A stretch of DNA of 64,000 bases from Akkermansia muciniphila. GTDB lineage: Bacteria; Verrucomicrobiota; Verrucomicrobiia; Verrucomicrobiales; Akkermansiaceae. The notes below the pieces were generated by a model. That model saw only the letters and a program-made list of their open reading frames with translations, did no database searches and had not been told where the DNA came from. Both the position numbers and the translations under genes were made by a program. Below are positions 35,924 to 45,865 of the stretch, piece after piece (position 1 is the stretch's first letter; each line of letters opens with the position of its first letter). The stretch covers positions 62,001 to 126,000 of the forward strand of contig CAMDCV010000003.1 of the NCBI GenBank assembly GCA_945890645.1, written 5' to 3'.

Positions 35924-38900
35924 ATGATCGCTTGGTTCGCCCGAAATCACTTAGCCGCCAATTTGATGATCGCCATCATCTTGGTGCTCGGCGCGCACTC
36001 GGTTTGGAAACGCACCACACTCGAAGTGAACCCTGCCGTCCGTTTCGATGAAGTGCAAATTTCCGTCGAATATCGTGGCGGCACACCTGCCGATGTAGAA
36101 CGCGCCGTGGTGATCCCCATTGAGAAAGCGATCGAAAATTTCCCGGGCATCGCTTCGATCGAATCGGAAGCTCGCGCGGGATCAGCACACATCGATGTAG
36201 AAGTCGATCTGATGACCGACCCTGAAAAGCTGATGGAGCAGATCCGTCCGCTGATCGCCGGTATTACCAGTCTTCCTCCGGAAACGGAACCGCCGAAGCT
36301 TGAGGTGCCAAATAGCAGCCGCTGGTATGACGTGATCAAAATTGCGATTACCGGCAACATGGATGAAGCCGATCTGCTCAAGGCCGCGCGCCGCGTGCGC
36401 GATGACCTCAGAGAACTGCCGGGGATTTCTCAAGCACAGTTGCAAGGCGATTCGCCTTACGAAATTTCCATCGAAGCCGATCCGGCCCGCTTGCGCGATT
36501 TCGGACTGACTTACAATGACCTCGCCGAAGCGGTGCGTCGCTCCTCACTCGACATCCCCGCCGGACAAATTCAAACGGACGAGGGCTACTTAATGATTCG
36601 CAGTGCTGGTCAAAAGTTCACACAAGAAGATTTTGCCGATATCTCGCTGCTAAACAATCGCGGCGCGCGCATCAAACTTGGCGATGTCGCGAACGTCACC
36701 GATGGCTTTGAAGAAAGCCGGAAAATCCTCCGCTTTAACGGCCAACCCGCTCTGCTCGTTGAAGTTCTGCGCCTGAATAACGAAAGCGCTTTGGAGATTG
36801 CCGAGCAGGTAAAAAAATACGCGGATCGTGCACCTCAACGTTTTCCTGAGGGTATTGGCATCCATATTTGGGACGATTCCTCCATCGAACTCAAAGGTCG
36901 CTTGTGGTCTCTCGTCGTAACTTTATTGCAAGGCTGCACGCTGGTCATGATCGTGTTGGGCCTTTTCTTGCGACCAAGCATTGCGTTTTGGGTGCTGGTC
37001 GGCATTCCCGTCTCGTTCGCGGGCACATTGTGGATAATGCCGTTTTTTGGGCTCACCGTTAATGTGATGTCAATCTTCGGATTCATCATTGCCGTAGGTC
37101 TCATCGTCGATGATGCCATCGTTACCTCTGAAAACATCTACACGAAGATGAACGAAGGTATGAGTGCGGAAGAAGCAGCCATCTGCGGCACCGAAGAAAT
37201 CGCCCTTCCCGTTACCTTTGGCACCCTCACGACCATCGTCGCATTTTTACCACTGATGTTTTTTGAAGGGTTTTATGGTACCTATGCGAAACAGGTCCCG
37301 CCCATCATCATTGGCATTCTGTTGTTCTCCTTGCTGGAAGCAAAACTGTCGCTACCAGCTCATTTGAAATTTCTTAAACCGCTCTCGACTAAGCCCGGTG
37401 CCTTCGCACGATTCCAGAAACGCATCGCCGATGGGCTGGAAACGTTTATCGAAAAATGCTTCCGACCATTCATCAAATTTACGACGCGCCACCGCTATTC
37501 GACATGCTGTGTTTTCCTTTCCTTCGCCTTGGCATCGGTAGCTCTCATTAAGAGCGGAAGACTCGGTTTCGTATCGATGCCCAACATTGAAAAAAATCGT
37601 CTTATCGGCAGCATTACCATGTCACGTGAAGCAAAGGTCGAGGACACTGATAAAGTCGTGAGACGCACCGCTGCTGCTGCGGAAAAACTTCGCACAGAAT
37701 TTGTAGATCCCGGCACTGGCAAGTCGCTCATCGAAGACATTCTCACTTCATCTGGCGGTTGGTCAGGCAGGCCCGGTGTGGACCCACGTTCAGGATTTGT
37801 GACGATCACCATCGTCGATGCCAGCGAACGCAGCGTGCCAGGCCCCAGCGCTAAGGAAATCGTAAAGCGCTGGCGGGAACTTTGCGGAGACATGAGCGAC
37901 GCCCAATCATTCTATCTCATGGTGGATAGCGGACGCGGTTTCCGCGGCAGTGGTGGCGAAGAATCCATTCAAGTGGAACTACGCGGCAATGCCTCCGAGG
38001 GTCGCGATTTTCTCACCGACGAAATCGAAGCACTATTAAAGTCGTACGAAGGCATTAGCTCTGCCGGCAGTAATACCGCACGCAGCCGTGATGAGCTGGT
38101 GGTGAGCATACGCCCCGAAGGCGAAGCGCTCGGACTTACCCAGCGCGAGCTGGGGCGTCAGGTGCGCTCTTCCTTTTTCGGTGAGCAAGCACAACGCGTG
38201 CAGCGCGACATTGATGACATCCGCGTGATGGTGCGCCTCCCTCTTGAGCAACGTCAGTCATTGCACACCTTCGAGAACATGCGGATCCGCCTTCCCAATG
38301 GCGGCGAGGCACCACTTGCCAGCGTGGCTGATGTAAACTACTCAAAAGCCCGCGCGGAAATTTCGCGTACGAATGGCGCGCAAGCCCTCACCATTTGGGG
38401 CCAAGCGGACGACAGTAACGTGGACATCGTCGAGATCGGTCGCGATCTTGAGCAACGCCTCAACGCTCTCTTCGTCGATCATCCAGAATTTTCCTGGCGT
38501 TTCACCGGCTACCTCGCCGAGCATCAGGCTACTAACCAACGCATCCTCGTCGGTGCTCTTTCCATTATCATCGCGTTATATGTGCTGCTAGTCATTCCGT
38601 TCAAATCATTGCTGCAGCCCTTTTATATTTTGTTAGCAATACCCTTTGGCGTCATTGGCGCACTGCTCGGTCACTTGATCATGGACGTAACACCCTCGTT
38701 CCTGTCGGCCTTCGGAATCCTCGCAGTGGCGGGAATCGTGGTGAACAACGCCATCGTCATGATCGACTTCATCAACCAACATCGCGCGGCTGGGATGAGC
38801 CGCTTCGATGCCGTCATCGGAGCGGGCACCAAACGCTTTCGTCCCATCATGCTCACTTCGCTCACCACTTTCGTCGGACTGTTGCCGACCATTTTTGACA

Positions 38901-39106
38901 AGTCCGTGCAAGGTCAGTTTCTCATCCCGATGGCGGTATCGTTAGCCTTTGGTATATTATTCTCCACGGTCATTACCTTGTTTCTGATCCCATCGTTTTA
39001 TCTCATCACCGAAAGCATGCTTGATCGCTTGAGAATTTTTTGGGCCTGGTATCTTGGCAAAAAAGTTGAATCGCCCGATGATGCGCAAGGTGCCTCCGTC
39101 AACTGA
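35924..39106 (+). CDS. RND family transporter permease without an adjacent adaptor
   Basis: A 1060-aa RND pump with the usual duplicated fold. It opens with IAWFARNHLAANLMIA, a signature of AcrB-type HAE pumps of the less-studied subgroup. The relay aspartates are Asp396-Asp397 in GLIVDDAIVTSENI, and the second half has GIVVNNAIVMIDFINQ. It is distinct from the pump at 11941-15003 (about the same length but different in N-terminal and hinge segments). There is no adaptor or TolC gene beside it, so it must recruit partners encoded elsewhere. It starts 55 bp after thiH, but functional linkage is unlikely. Confidence 0.93.
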   Translation: MIAWFARNHLAANLMIAIILVLGAHSVWKRTTLEVNPAVRFDEVQISVEYRGGTPADVERAVVIPIEKAIENFPGIASIESEARAGSAHIDVEVDLMTDPEKLMEQIRPLIAGITSLPPETEPPKLEVPNSSRWYDVIKIAITGNMDEADLLKAARRVRDDLRELPGISQAQLQGDSPYEISIEADPARLRDFGLTYNDLAEAVRRSSLDIPAGQIQTDEGYLMIRSAGQKFTQEDFADISLLNNRGARIKLGDVANVTDGFEESRKILRFNGQPALLVEVLRLNNESALEIAEQVKKYADRAPQRFPEGIGIHIWDDSSIELKGRLWSLVVTLLQGCTLVMIVLGLFLRPSIAFWVLVGIPVSFAGTLWIMPFFGLTVNVMSIFGFIIAVGLIVDDAIVTSENIYTKMNEGMSAEEAAICGTEEIALPVTFGTLTTIVAFLPLMFFEGFYGTYAKQVPPIIIGILLFSLLEAKLSLPAHLKFLKPLSTKPGAFARFQKRIADGLETFIEKCFRPFIKFTTRHRYSTCCVFLSFALASVALIKSGRLGFVSMPNIEKNRLIGSITMSREAKVEDTDKVVRRTAAAAEKLRTEFVDPGTGKSLIEDILTSSGGWSGRPGVDPRSGFVTITIVDASERSVPGPSAKEIVKRWRELCGDMSDAQSFYLMVDSGRGFRGSGGEESIQVELRGNASEGRDFLTDEIEALLKSYEGISSAGSNTARSRDELVVSIRPEGEALGLTQRELGRQVRSSFFGEQAQRVQRDIDDIRVMVRLPLEQRQSLHTFENMRIRLPNGGEAPLASVADVNYSKARAEISRTNGAQALTIWGQADDSNVDIVEIGRDLEQRLNALFVDHPEFSWRFTGYLAEHQATNQRILVGALSIIIALYVLLVIPFKSLLQPFYILLAIPFGVIGALLGHLIMDVTPSFLSAFGILAVAGIVVNNAIVMIDFINQHRAAGMSRFDAVIGAGTKRFRPIMLTSLTTFVGLLPTIFDKSVQGQFLIPMAVSLAFGILFSTVITLFLIPSFYLITESMLDRLRIFWAWYLGKKVESPDDAQGASVN

Positions 39107-39115
39107 TCGAGAGCC

Positions 39116-39523
39116 ATGAATCCGCCTGACATGCTCCCGCAACAATTGGATCAGTCGGACTCCGAGTATCTTCGATTGTTAGGAATTCTGGGCTACGTCT
39201 ATGCCGGCTTGGAATTCTTATTGGGTATCTTCGCCGCCATCTACATGGGGCTTGGGTTTACGATCGTGATGAACAACGAGCCGATGGGGTGGATGTTTGT
39301 ATTCTTCGGTGCATTGATCAGTTTATGGGTGATCGTCAGCGCGGTTCTTTCGTTTCTCGCCCCAAGATGGATTTCTTTAGGGAAAAATTGGCTCTTCTGC
39401 ATGATCGTGTCAGGCCTGCATTGCGCCTCATTTCCTCTTGGAACTGGCCTGGGAGTATTCAGCATCGTAGTGCTATGCCGCCCGAGCGTAAAAGCATGGT
39501 TCGCTTCAAAACGTGTGCATTAA
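39116..39523 (+). CDS. Small membrane protein of unknown function
   Basis: A 135-aa protein with three to four hydrophobic segments (about 22-45, 50-80, 95-125). The N-terminus is acidic and soluble (LPQQLDQSDSEYLR). No family recognised. It starts 10 bp after the stop of the RND permease on the same strand, so it is very likely in the same transcript and could be a pump accessory, but a small membrane protein in this position may equally be unrelated. Confidence 0.7.
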   Translation: MNPPDMLPQQLDQSDSEYLRLLGILGYVYAGLEFLLGIFAAIYMGLGFTIVMNNEPMGWMFVFFGALISLWVIVSAVLSFLAPRWISLGKNWLFCMIVSGLHCASFPLGTGLGVFSIVVLCRPSVKAWFASKRVH

Positions 39524-39534
39524 AAAACGACGGA

Positions 39535-42102
39535 TCACTTTTTCTGAAACGCTTCCTGTTTCGGATTTCCTCCGGCCACGAGGTATGCGATCAAGTCCTT
39601 CACCTCATCGGCATTCATCCCGGCGATCGTGCCGGGTGGCATCATCGATACTTGCGAAAATTCGATCTTCTCCACTTGCCCCGTAGGCGCTTTGTTGACC
39701 TGACTGAAGTCAAAGGGATTGGAGGCGACTCCGACTTCTTGCTCGTTTTTATAGATCAGTCGACCATATAATGAGCGGCCATCCTTAAGCGTCACAAGGC
39801 TGGCCATGTATTGTTCGGAGATCGATTCACTTGGCTCGCAAATCGCTACAATGATATCGCGAATGGAAAAGCGGTGACCGACCGAACCCAAATCTGGCCC
39901 TGAATGTCCACCCTCTCCTTCGAAGCGATGACAGGCAATGCAGCGGCCTGCAGAGAACATCTTTTTACCATTAGCGAAATCTCTTCCACTCAGTTTGTTT
40001 TCAAAAAGCTTCATCGCCGTCTCGACGGTCCACGCACCCGGTGGACCTTTTGGTGCGGGTAAAGTGGAGAGATCGATGGAGCCAACATCCCCTAACAACT
40101 CTGCAAGCAGGGAGGCATCCTTGGCATCGAGTTGATCGATGGCTTCCTGACGAATCGCGCGGATGTAGCCCGCGAAACTTCTGCCGCCACTGTTCGCGAG
40201 TGAATCTTTCAACCAACCAAAATACGTTTTCCGATCTTCCAGCGTCCAGCCGTTTTTCACGATCCGTAGGCAATAGGCGTAGTGAATGTTGCGCGTGTTT
40301 GGCGTGTTCGCCATCATTTGCAAAATCGCCGCGCCATACTCATGACGAGCTAGCATTTCTTTGTCGTAGCTCACGGCATCGGCGCGGGTGGATTTCATCA
40401 GGCGGATCGTTTTTGACGCCACAGTGGGTGCATCAAGATAAGCGAGAATGCGACAGAGCTCGGCATTGAGCGTATCGTCCGTCGCAGGATAAAAGGGATC
40501 GAGTTTCGCGATGACGGCGGCGGCTTTTTCGGGCGCGGGCTTACCGAGGCGCGTGAAACATAGCGAGTAGGCGCGTAAGAGCGCGACGCGATCATCTGTC
40601 GGGAGTTTCTCGAATGAAAGCTCGCTGAGCTTGTCGATTACCCTTCCGGACAATGCCCCATCGCCATGCCGGCAAAATGCAATCGCAGCATAGATTACAG
40701 CCCGTGGGTTTTTTTCAGCAAAGAATTGATCTTTCCATAGCTCAAGGCTTTGATTCTCGATGGCAATTCGGGCTGCGTAGCGAATCGCTCTCTCCTCGTG
40801 CGCGAGATACTGCCAGAGATATGGCCAATCCTTTTCACCGCCTTTACCGCCCCCGTGATAAGCCTCAATCGAATGCCGCAACGCCCTCATTTCGCTCTTG
40901 GCAAGCGGCGGCAGAGTGGCCGAGGTTTTTTCGCCGACGTAGCGAATGCGATAAAGTTTTGACGCGGTTGTGCGGCCTCCGGTGACAAAATACATCGCGC
41001 CATCAGGACCAAAACGCATCGCCGCGATATTGAGCGGACTGCCATTGAGAAATTCTTGTTTAGTGCCAGTGTAACTCGATCCATTTTCTTCCATTGCGAC
41101 CGTATAGATTGTGCCAAAAGTCCAGTCGCAGATAAAAAGTTTGTCCTGATAGGCGGGCGGAAAATTCGAGTGATGCCCGAAACTCATTGCCGTTGGCGAA
41201 CCGGGGCCGACATCTAGAACCGACCCTAAGCTATCCGCAAAGTAGTCCGGCCAATTATCGGAGCTAGCACGCCAGCCAAACTCCGCACCAGACGTCACGT
41301 GATTGATGCGCGTAGGTCTATACCACGGGCAACCGACATCGAATTCCATGTCTGAGTCATAGGTGAAAAGTTCCCCCTCGCGGTTCAGCGCGATGTCCAC
41401 CGAATTGCGGAATCCCGACGCGATCATTTTCCAATCCTTGCCATCAGGCGAAATGCGACAAATCCACCCACCCGGTGCCTTCAGCCCCACCGCATGCCCG
41501 CTGGGATCGGGGATGGCAGGCAGCAAGGCATCCTGCGCCCACACTGGCGGCTGCGCACTCGTAGTTCCCTCAGGCACTCGTGTGAAATTTCCACTCACCA
41601 AGTAGAGTCCCTTGCCATCGGCGGTAGGGATGATCGAATGCGCCGAATGCTCGTAGCCAACATTCAATTTCCGCAGCAATTGAAACTCATCAAAACGGTC
41701 ATCGCCATCCGTGTCGCGGATGCGATACAGGCCCTTCATCGTTGTCATGTAAAGGCTATCGAACGCATAGAGAAATCCCAAAGCCCCGCCCACTTTCCGA
41801 CGTCCCCAATCAATCGGCTCATAAGGAAATCCTGTGAGACTCTCGACCTTGATTGCTTGCTCAGACGTCGGCAAAGTCACCCGAAACACGCCCTTGTCAT
41901 CCTGATCGGAAACAATCAATCGCCCCTTCGGATCGAACGCCATCGCCACCCACGAACCCTGCGTCTGCGGCACCTCATACACCAACTCCGCATCAAATCC
42001 CTCACGCAACGTGATGCCAGTGTCGGCATCGAGAATGTAGCGACCCTCTGCCGCCGCCACATTTACTACCAAGGTCAACCATAACCACCGTGCTATCACC
42101 AT
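39535..42102 (-). CDS. PVC-type CxxCH cytochrome / membrane-bound dehydrogenase
   Basis: An 855-aa exported protein (signal peptide about 1-20). Residues ~30-400 form a sorbosone-dehydrogenase-like propeller (GLYRIRDTDGDDRFDE, GFRNSVDIALNREGELF), residues ~410-700 are helical HEAT-like repeats, and the C-terminus is a cytochrome c with CIACHRFEGEGGHSGPDL; the haem-binding residues are Cys721, Cys724 and His725. This architecture is the Pirellula/Verrucomicrobium heme-binding protein family, found almost only in PVC bacteria; function is presumed to be periplasmic sugar or polyol oxidation. It converges with the small membrane protein gene, 11 bp apart. Confidence 0.93.
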   Translation of the reverse strand: MVIARWLWLTLVVNVAAAEGRYILDADTGITLREGFDAELVYEVPQTQGSWVAMAFDPKGRLIVSDQDDKGVFRVTLPTSEQAIKVESLTGFPYEPIDWGRRKVGGALGFLYAFDSLYMTTMKGLYRIRDTDGDDRFDEFQLLRKLNVGYEHSAHSIIPTADGKGLYLVSGNFTRVPEGTTSAQPPVWAQDALLPAIPDPSGHAVGLKAPGGWICRISPDGKDWKMIASGFRNSVDIALNREGELFTYDSDMEFDVGCPWYRPTRINHVTSGAEFGWRASSDNWPDYFADSLGSVLDVGPGSPTAMSFGHHSNFPPAYQDKLFICDWTFGTIYTVAMEENGSSYTGTKQEFLNGSPLNIAAMRFGPDGAMYFVTGGRTTASKLYRIRYVGEKTSATLPPLAKSEMRALRHSIEAYHGGGKGGEKDWPYLWQYLAHEERAIRYAARIAIENQSLELWKDQFFAEKNPRAVIYAAIAFCRHGDGALSGRVIDKLSELSFEKLPTDDRVALLRAYSLCFTRLGKPAPEKAAAVIAKLDPFYPATDDTLNAELCRILAYLDAPTVASKTIRLMKSTRADAVSYDKEMLARHEYGAAILQMMANTPNTRNIHYAYCLRIVKNGWTLEDRKTYFGWLKDSLANSGGRSFAGYIRAIRQEAIDQLDAKDASLLAELLGDVGSIDLSTLPAPKGPPGAWTVETAMKLFENKLSGRDFANGKKMFSAGRCIACHRFEGEGGHSGPDLGSVGHRFSIRDIIVAICEPSESISEQYMASLVTLKDGRSLYGRLIYKNEQEVGVASNPFDFSQVNKAPTGQVEKIEFSQVSMMPPGTIAGMNADEVKDLIAYLVAGGNPKQEAFQKK

Positions 42103-42246
42103 GCTGCAAACTACACAAATTTGTCTGGAAAACTAGCACAGAAATAGATTTTGGATAAATTAGCAGTAATGATTGTCCATGAACCGTCGTGCTAATCTAC
42201 AAACGCGATCTATTACACAACATGCTTTTGGCACCGATGATTTCTC

Positions 42247-42311
42247 AATCCCAACGGGATTGTGTAACAAAGCCCAGGGTCGTTACGCCATAGGCGGAGC
42301 TACCCTGGGAA
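42247..42311. repeat. Intergenic inverted-repeat element, copy 1 (ATCCC..GGGAT and CCCAGGGT arms)
   Basis: A small palindrome (atcccaacgggat, 42248-42260) is followed by an inverted pair cccagggt (42273-42280) / accctggg (42302-42309). It occupies the 429-bp gap between the PVC cytochrome and gatB. The arrangement matches dispersed REP-like intergenic repeats. Confidence 0.75.
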
Positions 42312-42401
42312 ATCATCCTCATAATGAATCTTCTACTCTGAAGGAGTTGCGTAGGTAAGCGATTTGTTTGCGCATACAACGATGGTAGTAATAAGTCTGC
42401 A

Positions 42402-42501
42402 ACCCCGTTGGGGTAGAAAAAATTTATTGTGAGGTCTTACCCCCAGGGTAGCCACGCGATGCGTGACAACCCTGGGCTGTATTTCGTAACCCCGTTGGGG
42501 T
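42402..42501. repeat. Intergenic inverted-repeat element, copy 2 (ACCCCGTTGGGGT twice around CCCAGGGT arms)
   Basis: Two identical 13-bp palindromes accccgttggggt (42402-42414 and 42489-42501) flank an inverted pair cccagggt (42442-42449) / accctggg (42469-42476) enclosing the loop segment with acgcgatgcgt. Copy 1 carries one similar palindrome with the same inner arms. No protein is encoded between 42103 and 42531. Confidence 0.8.
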
Positions 42502-42531
42502 ATTTGAAAATTTCTAGAACTCCCGATTATT

Positions 42532-43989
42532 TCACGCCGACGGCAAAATCTTCTCCCGCAGCACGTCCGTCACCATTTTCGGATTTGGTTTGCTGGTGGA
42601 GGCTTTCATCAATTGCCCAGTGAGGAAGTTGAGGAGGCGGTCATTGCCGGCTTGGATCTCGGCAACTTTGTCGGGAAACTGGGCGATGATTTGATCGCAT
42701 AGCTCTTGCAAGGCACCGGTGTCCGTGGGTTTGTAGCCAAGTTCATCGGCGATCTCAGCGGCGGATTTATCGGGCGTTTCGAGCATCACGATCAATACTT
42801 CGCGCGCTTGGTTCGCAGCGAGCGTGCCATTCTCTACAAGGGCGAGCAGGCCGCGCATGCGGGTGGGTGTGACGGCGCATTCTTGAATGGGAATGTTGCG
42901 CTCGTTGATCGTGCCTAACAAATTGTTGATCAGGAAATTCGCCGTCTTTTTCGCGGGGATGGCGGGGGCTAGCGTTTCTTCGAAATATCGTGCCAAGTGT
43001 ATGTCGGATGAAAGCACATTAGCATCGTAGAGAGTGAGAGAAAAATCTTGCTGATAGCGTGCCGCACGAGCATGTGGCAGCTCAGGCACAACTTTTTTCA
43101 TTCGATCTACTATTTCAGTAGTAGTAAGCGGTAACAAATCCGGGCACGGGAAGTAGCGATAGTCGTGCGCGTCTTCCTTGGTGCGCATCATCTGCGTTTC
43201 TCCACGGTCGTCGTCCCAGCGACGCGTTGATTGGATTTGCGCGATGCCAGCATTGAGTTCCTCGGTCTGACGCTCGATCTCGAAATGGATCGCACGGCGC
43301 ACAGCGGAGGTGGAGTTGAGATTTTTCAGTTCGACCTTGGCACCGAGGGGATCGCTGGCATTTCGACGCAGGGAAATGTTCACATCGCAGCGCATCTGGC
43401 CTTTTTCCATGTCGGCATCCGAGACGCCTCCTTGTACGAGGATCATTTGCAAGCTGCGCAGGTAGGCAAAAGCTTCCTCGGCAGATTCGAGGTCGGGCTC
43501 GGTGACGATTTCCATTAGCGGTGTGCCGGCGCGGTTGAAGTCGATGAGCGACGCATTGCCGAGGTGAGTGGATTTCGCCACGTCTTCTTCGAGGTGGATG
43601 CGGTTGAGGCGGATGATTTGGTTGGGGCGCTGGATGGACTTCTGCGCATCGGCGGGGTAGCAGTGATCGTAGAGCGGGACATTGCCACCAATGCACAGCG
43701 GGAGCTCCATCTGGGTGGTCTGGTAGTTTTTCGGCATGTCCGGATAGAAATAATTTTTCCGGTCCCACTTCGAGATGGGCGGCGTGGTGCAGTCGAGCAT
43801 CATGCCGCTGAGAATGGTTTTTTCGATCGCCACTTGATTGAGCACCGGCAGCGCACCCGGCAGTCCGAGACAGGTAGGGCAGATGTTCACATTCGGTTCA
43901 TCGCCAAACGACGTGGCGCAGGCACAAAACATTTTTGTGCGCGTATTGACTTGGCAGTGAACTTCGAGGCCGATGGTGACAAGGTACAT
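42532..43989 (-). CDS. gatB: Aspartyl/glutamyl-tRNA(Asn/Gln) amidotransferase subunit B
   Basis: A 485-aa subunit of the GatCAB complex, which converts Glu-tRNA(Gln) or Asp-tRNA(Asn) to the amide form. The N-terminal LVTIGLEVHCQVNTRTKMFC, CPTCLGLPGALPVLN and the zinc/tRNA-binding region are typical, as are RNYFYPDMPKNYQTTQ and the C-terminal tail domain (YqeY-like). The ATG at 43989 was preferred to the TTG at 44004. GatA and GatC are not adjacent, which is common in this phylum. The downstream end runs into the intergenic repeat element. Confidence 0.97.
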   Translation of the reverse strand: MYLVTIGLEVHCQVNTRTKMFCACATSFGDEPNVNICPTCLGLPGALPVLNQVAIEKTILSGMMLDCTTPPISKWDRKNYFYPDMPKNYQTTQMELPLCIGGNVPLYDHCYPADAQKSIQRPNQIIRLNRIHLEEDVAKSTHLGNASLIDFNRAGTPLMEIVTEPDLESAEEAFAYLRSLQMILVQGGVSDADMEKGQMRCDVNISLRRNASDPLGAKVELKNLNSTSAVRRAIHFEIERQTEELNAGIAQIQSTRRWDDDRGETQMMRTKEDAHDYRYFPCPDLLPLTTTEIVDRMKKVVPELPHARAARYQQDFSLTLYDANVLSSDIHLARYFEETLAPAIPAKKTANFLINNLLGTINERNIPIQECAVTPTRMRGLLALVENGTLAANQAREVLIVMLETPDKSAAEIADELGYKPTDTGALQELCDQIIAQFPDKVAEIQAGNDRLLNFLTGQLMKASTSKPNPKMVTDVLREKILPSA

Positions 43990-44099
43990 GATAAAAAAGA
44001 GCAACGAGCAGCGGGAAATTGCCCTGTTTTCTCACGAAAGTAAAGCATGCAGTCTCCAATGGATCTGACAGAAAATGGTGGGGTGGGCGTATCGTTGTT

Positions 44100-45815
44100 A
44101 TGAATACACGAAAATTTTTTATGGTGGTGGCTGGCCTCTTTTACGGATGGCTTCCGGTTTCGGCAACAGTGGTCGGTACGGGGCTAGTCTTACAGCCGAC
44201 GTATCTCGGAAATGCGTCACAACCCGATCGCATTCCCTTGTCACCCGTCATTTACAATGCCAACCATGGCTATGGCTCGCATTCCGCGATTTTCCAATCG
44301 CGCCCTTGTTTTCATGGGCATTTTCTCACCAATACCCGACCGGAATACGAACAAAATCTCGCGGTGCTTTACGGTATCTCATGCGATTTCAGTGACTCAA
44401 CTCAGATGCACGGATGCACCGCCACTTTTACTCTCGGCAAGGCGCAAGTGCCAATAAATGCACCCTACACTCAAGAACAAGTGTTAGCCGCTTCGCTGCA
44501 AACGTTGTTCCTCCATACGGGGGATGTGAGTCAAAAATATCCTCTCACCATAGAGATCAAAGCCGAAGGGATTCCGCAACCTGATTGGGCGGCGAAATAC
44601 GCGAGACCCTATTTTTACCCGGATGAAGATCTCGAAAAATCGAAGAAAGGGGAACTCAAACTTAAGCCACTGGCGGTGCCCGGCATCACGATCGACAATA
44701 CCACCCTGCTCGGCGTTACATATTTGGTGATTGATGGCATCCAGTCCGATCCGAAAATCACTCCGCAAAAACCTGTTTTCGTTCCCTTCATGCTCGAAGG
44801 CGAGGGAGATTACGGCTCACTATCGTTAGTGCCCATGTGGCCCGGAGACAGTTGGAGTGAACCGATCGGGGTATTGACGCGTCCCGATCTGCCGTACTAT
44901 GAAAAATGGAGCTCAGGGCGCGATACGTTGCGCGAGTCCGATGCCATGCCGCATCAATCTTTCCCGCCTCCACTCATGGGTTTTGGTCGATTGAGCATCC
45001 TGGAGGAGGATTCTCTTTATTCAGTCAGAGTTGAAGGAGGAGAAATGAACCCCCAACAATTTGCTGCCTTTGTCTATTCGTGTGTTGCCACCGTTAGACC
45101 CACAGAGCAGCGTCCGCTAGAAATTGTATTCTCGTATTTCAAGCTTCACGATGAATACCAAGCATTGCTCAAGAACGACCCAGCGTGGAAAGACGGCACA
45201 AGTTGCCGCTTTGTATGGGATGCCAAAACGATGAAGCTATTGAACGGAAGCGTGCCTGGATATGAGATGAAATTTGAGTGGGGTTACACGAGGATAGTGA
45301 GGGAGAATGACAAGGAAACGATGTTTTATGAAGAGGATCCCGCTCCACCTTGGCTATCCGAGCATCTTGCGAAAATTAGCAAAGAACTTCCCGCTATTGC
45401 AGAGAAAGATCACAAGGCAGTGATTCAGTCGAACAAAGTAAAACTAATCAAATGGGCTGCCGACGGGAAAGGTGAGCTAGATGATATTCTTCTCACCATG
45501 CTCACACTTCACCGCTGTGAGATCGATGTGTCGTTTTTTGAGAGCCTTTGGTGGCGAGATAAAAATCGAGTCACCCGTGCTGTGGCCGCGTATTTCGCCC
45601 AGCAAGGATTCATGCATGAGGGGGTCACCATACGTCCGCAACTGGAGAAGCATATCGACCAAATGCAGTATAACTCCTGGGAGTATCCGATGAGGAGTCA
45701 GGAAATTTCCTATCAGATCCAGTCCCGTATCGGTAAAGCGATCCAAGCATGGGAAAAGCGCTGTGATGCATTGAATGCGCCTGAAGCTCCGGTTCCGATT
45801 GAACAAGAAGAGTGA
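44100..45815 (+). CDS. Secreted protein of unknown function
   Basis: A 571-aa protein with a signal peptide (about 1-24, MNTRKFFMVVAGLF...). I recognise no domain. The N-terminal 230 residues are beta-rich, with YNANHGYGSH and LYGISCDFSDS, followed by helical segments (APPWLSEHLAKISKEL, DDILLTMLTLHRCE, WWRDKNRVTRAVAAYFA) that may form a small helical domain. The gene begins 110 bp from the gatB start (divergent) and ends 50 bp before the end of the convergent regulator gene. A role in cell-surface or extracellular function follows only from the signal peptide. Confidence 0.65.
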   Translation: MNTRKFFMVVAGLFYGWLPVSATVVGTGLVLQPTYLGNASQPDRIPLSPVIYNANHGYGSHSAIFQSRPCFHGHFLTNTRPEYEQNLAVLYGISCDFSDSTQMHGCTATFTLGKAQVPINAPYTQEQVLAASLQTLFLHTGDVSQKYPLTIEIKAEGIPQPDWAAKYARPYFYPDEDLEKSKKGELKLKPLAVPGITIDNTTLLGVTYLVIDGIQSDPKITPQKPVFVPFMLEGEGDYGSLSLVPMWPGDSWSEPIGVLTRPDLPYYEKWSSGRDTLRESDAMPHQSFPPPLMGFGRLSILEEDSLYSVRVEGGEMNPQQFAAFVYSCVATVRPTEQRPLEIVFSYFKLHDEYQALLKNDPAWKDGTSCRFVWDAKTMKLLNGSVPGYEMKFEWGYTRIVRENDKETMFYEEDPAPPWLSEHLAKISKELPAIAEKDHKAVIQSNKVKLIKWAADGKGELDDILLTMLTLHRCEIDVSFFESLWWRDKNRVTRAVAAYFAQQGFMHEGVTIRPQLEKHIDQMQYNSWEYPMRSQEISYQIQSRIGKAIQAWEKRCDALNAPEAPVPIEQEE

Positions 45816-45865
45816 AGCAGTTTTCGATTACAAAATTCGATCGTATCGATACCGGTTTTTTCAAT

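Noticed and set aside
42247-42501. CRISPR or attachment site
   Set aside because: Palindromes and inverted arms are of different kinds, there is no regular spacing, no cas gene, no integrase and no tRNA.
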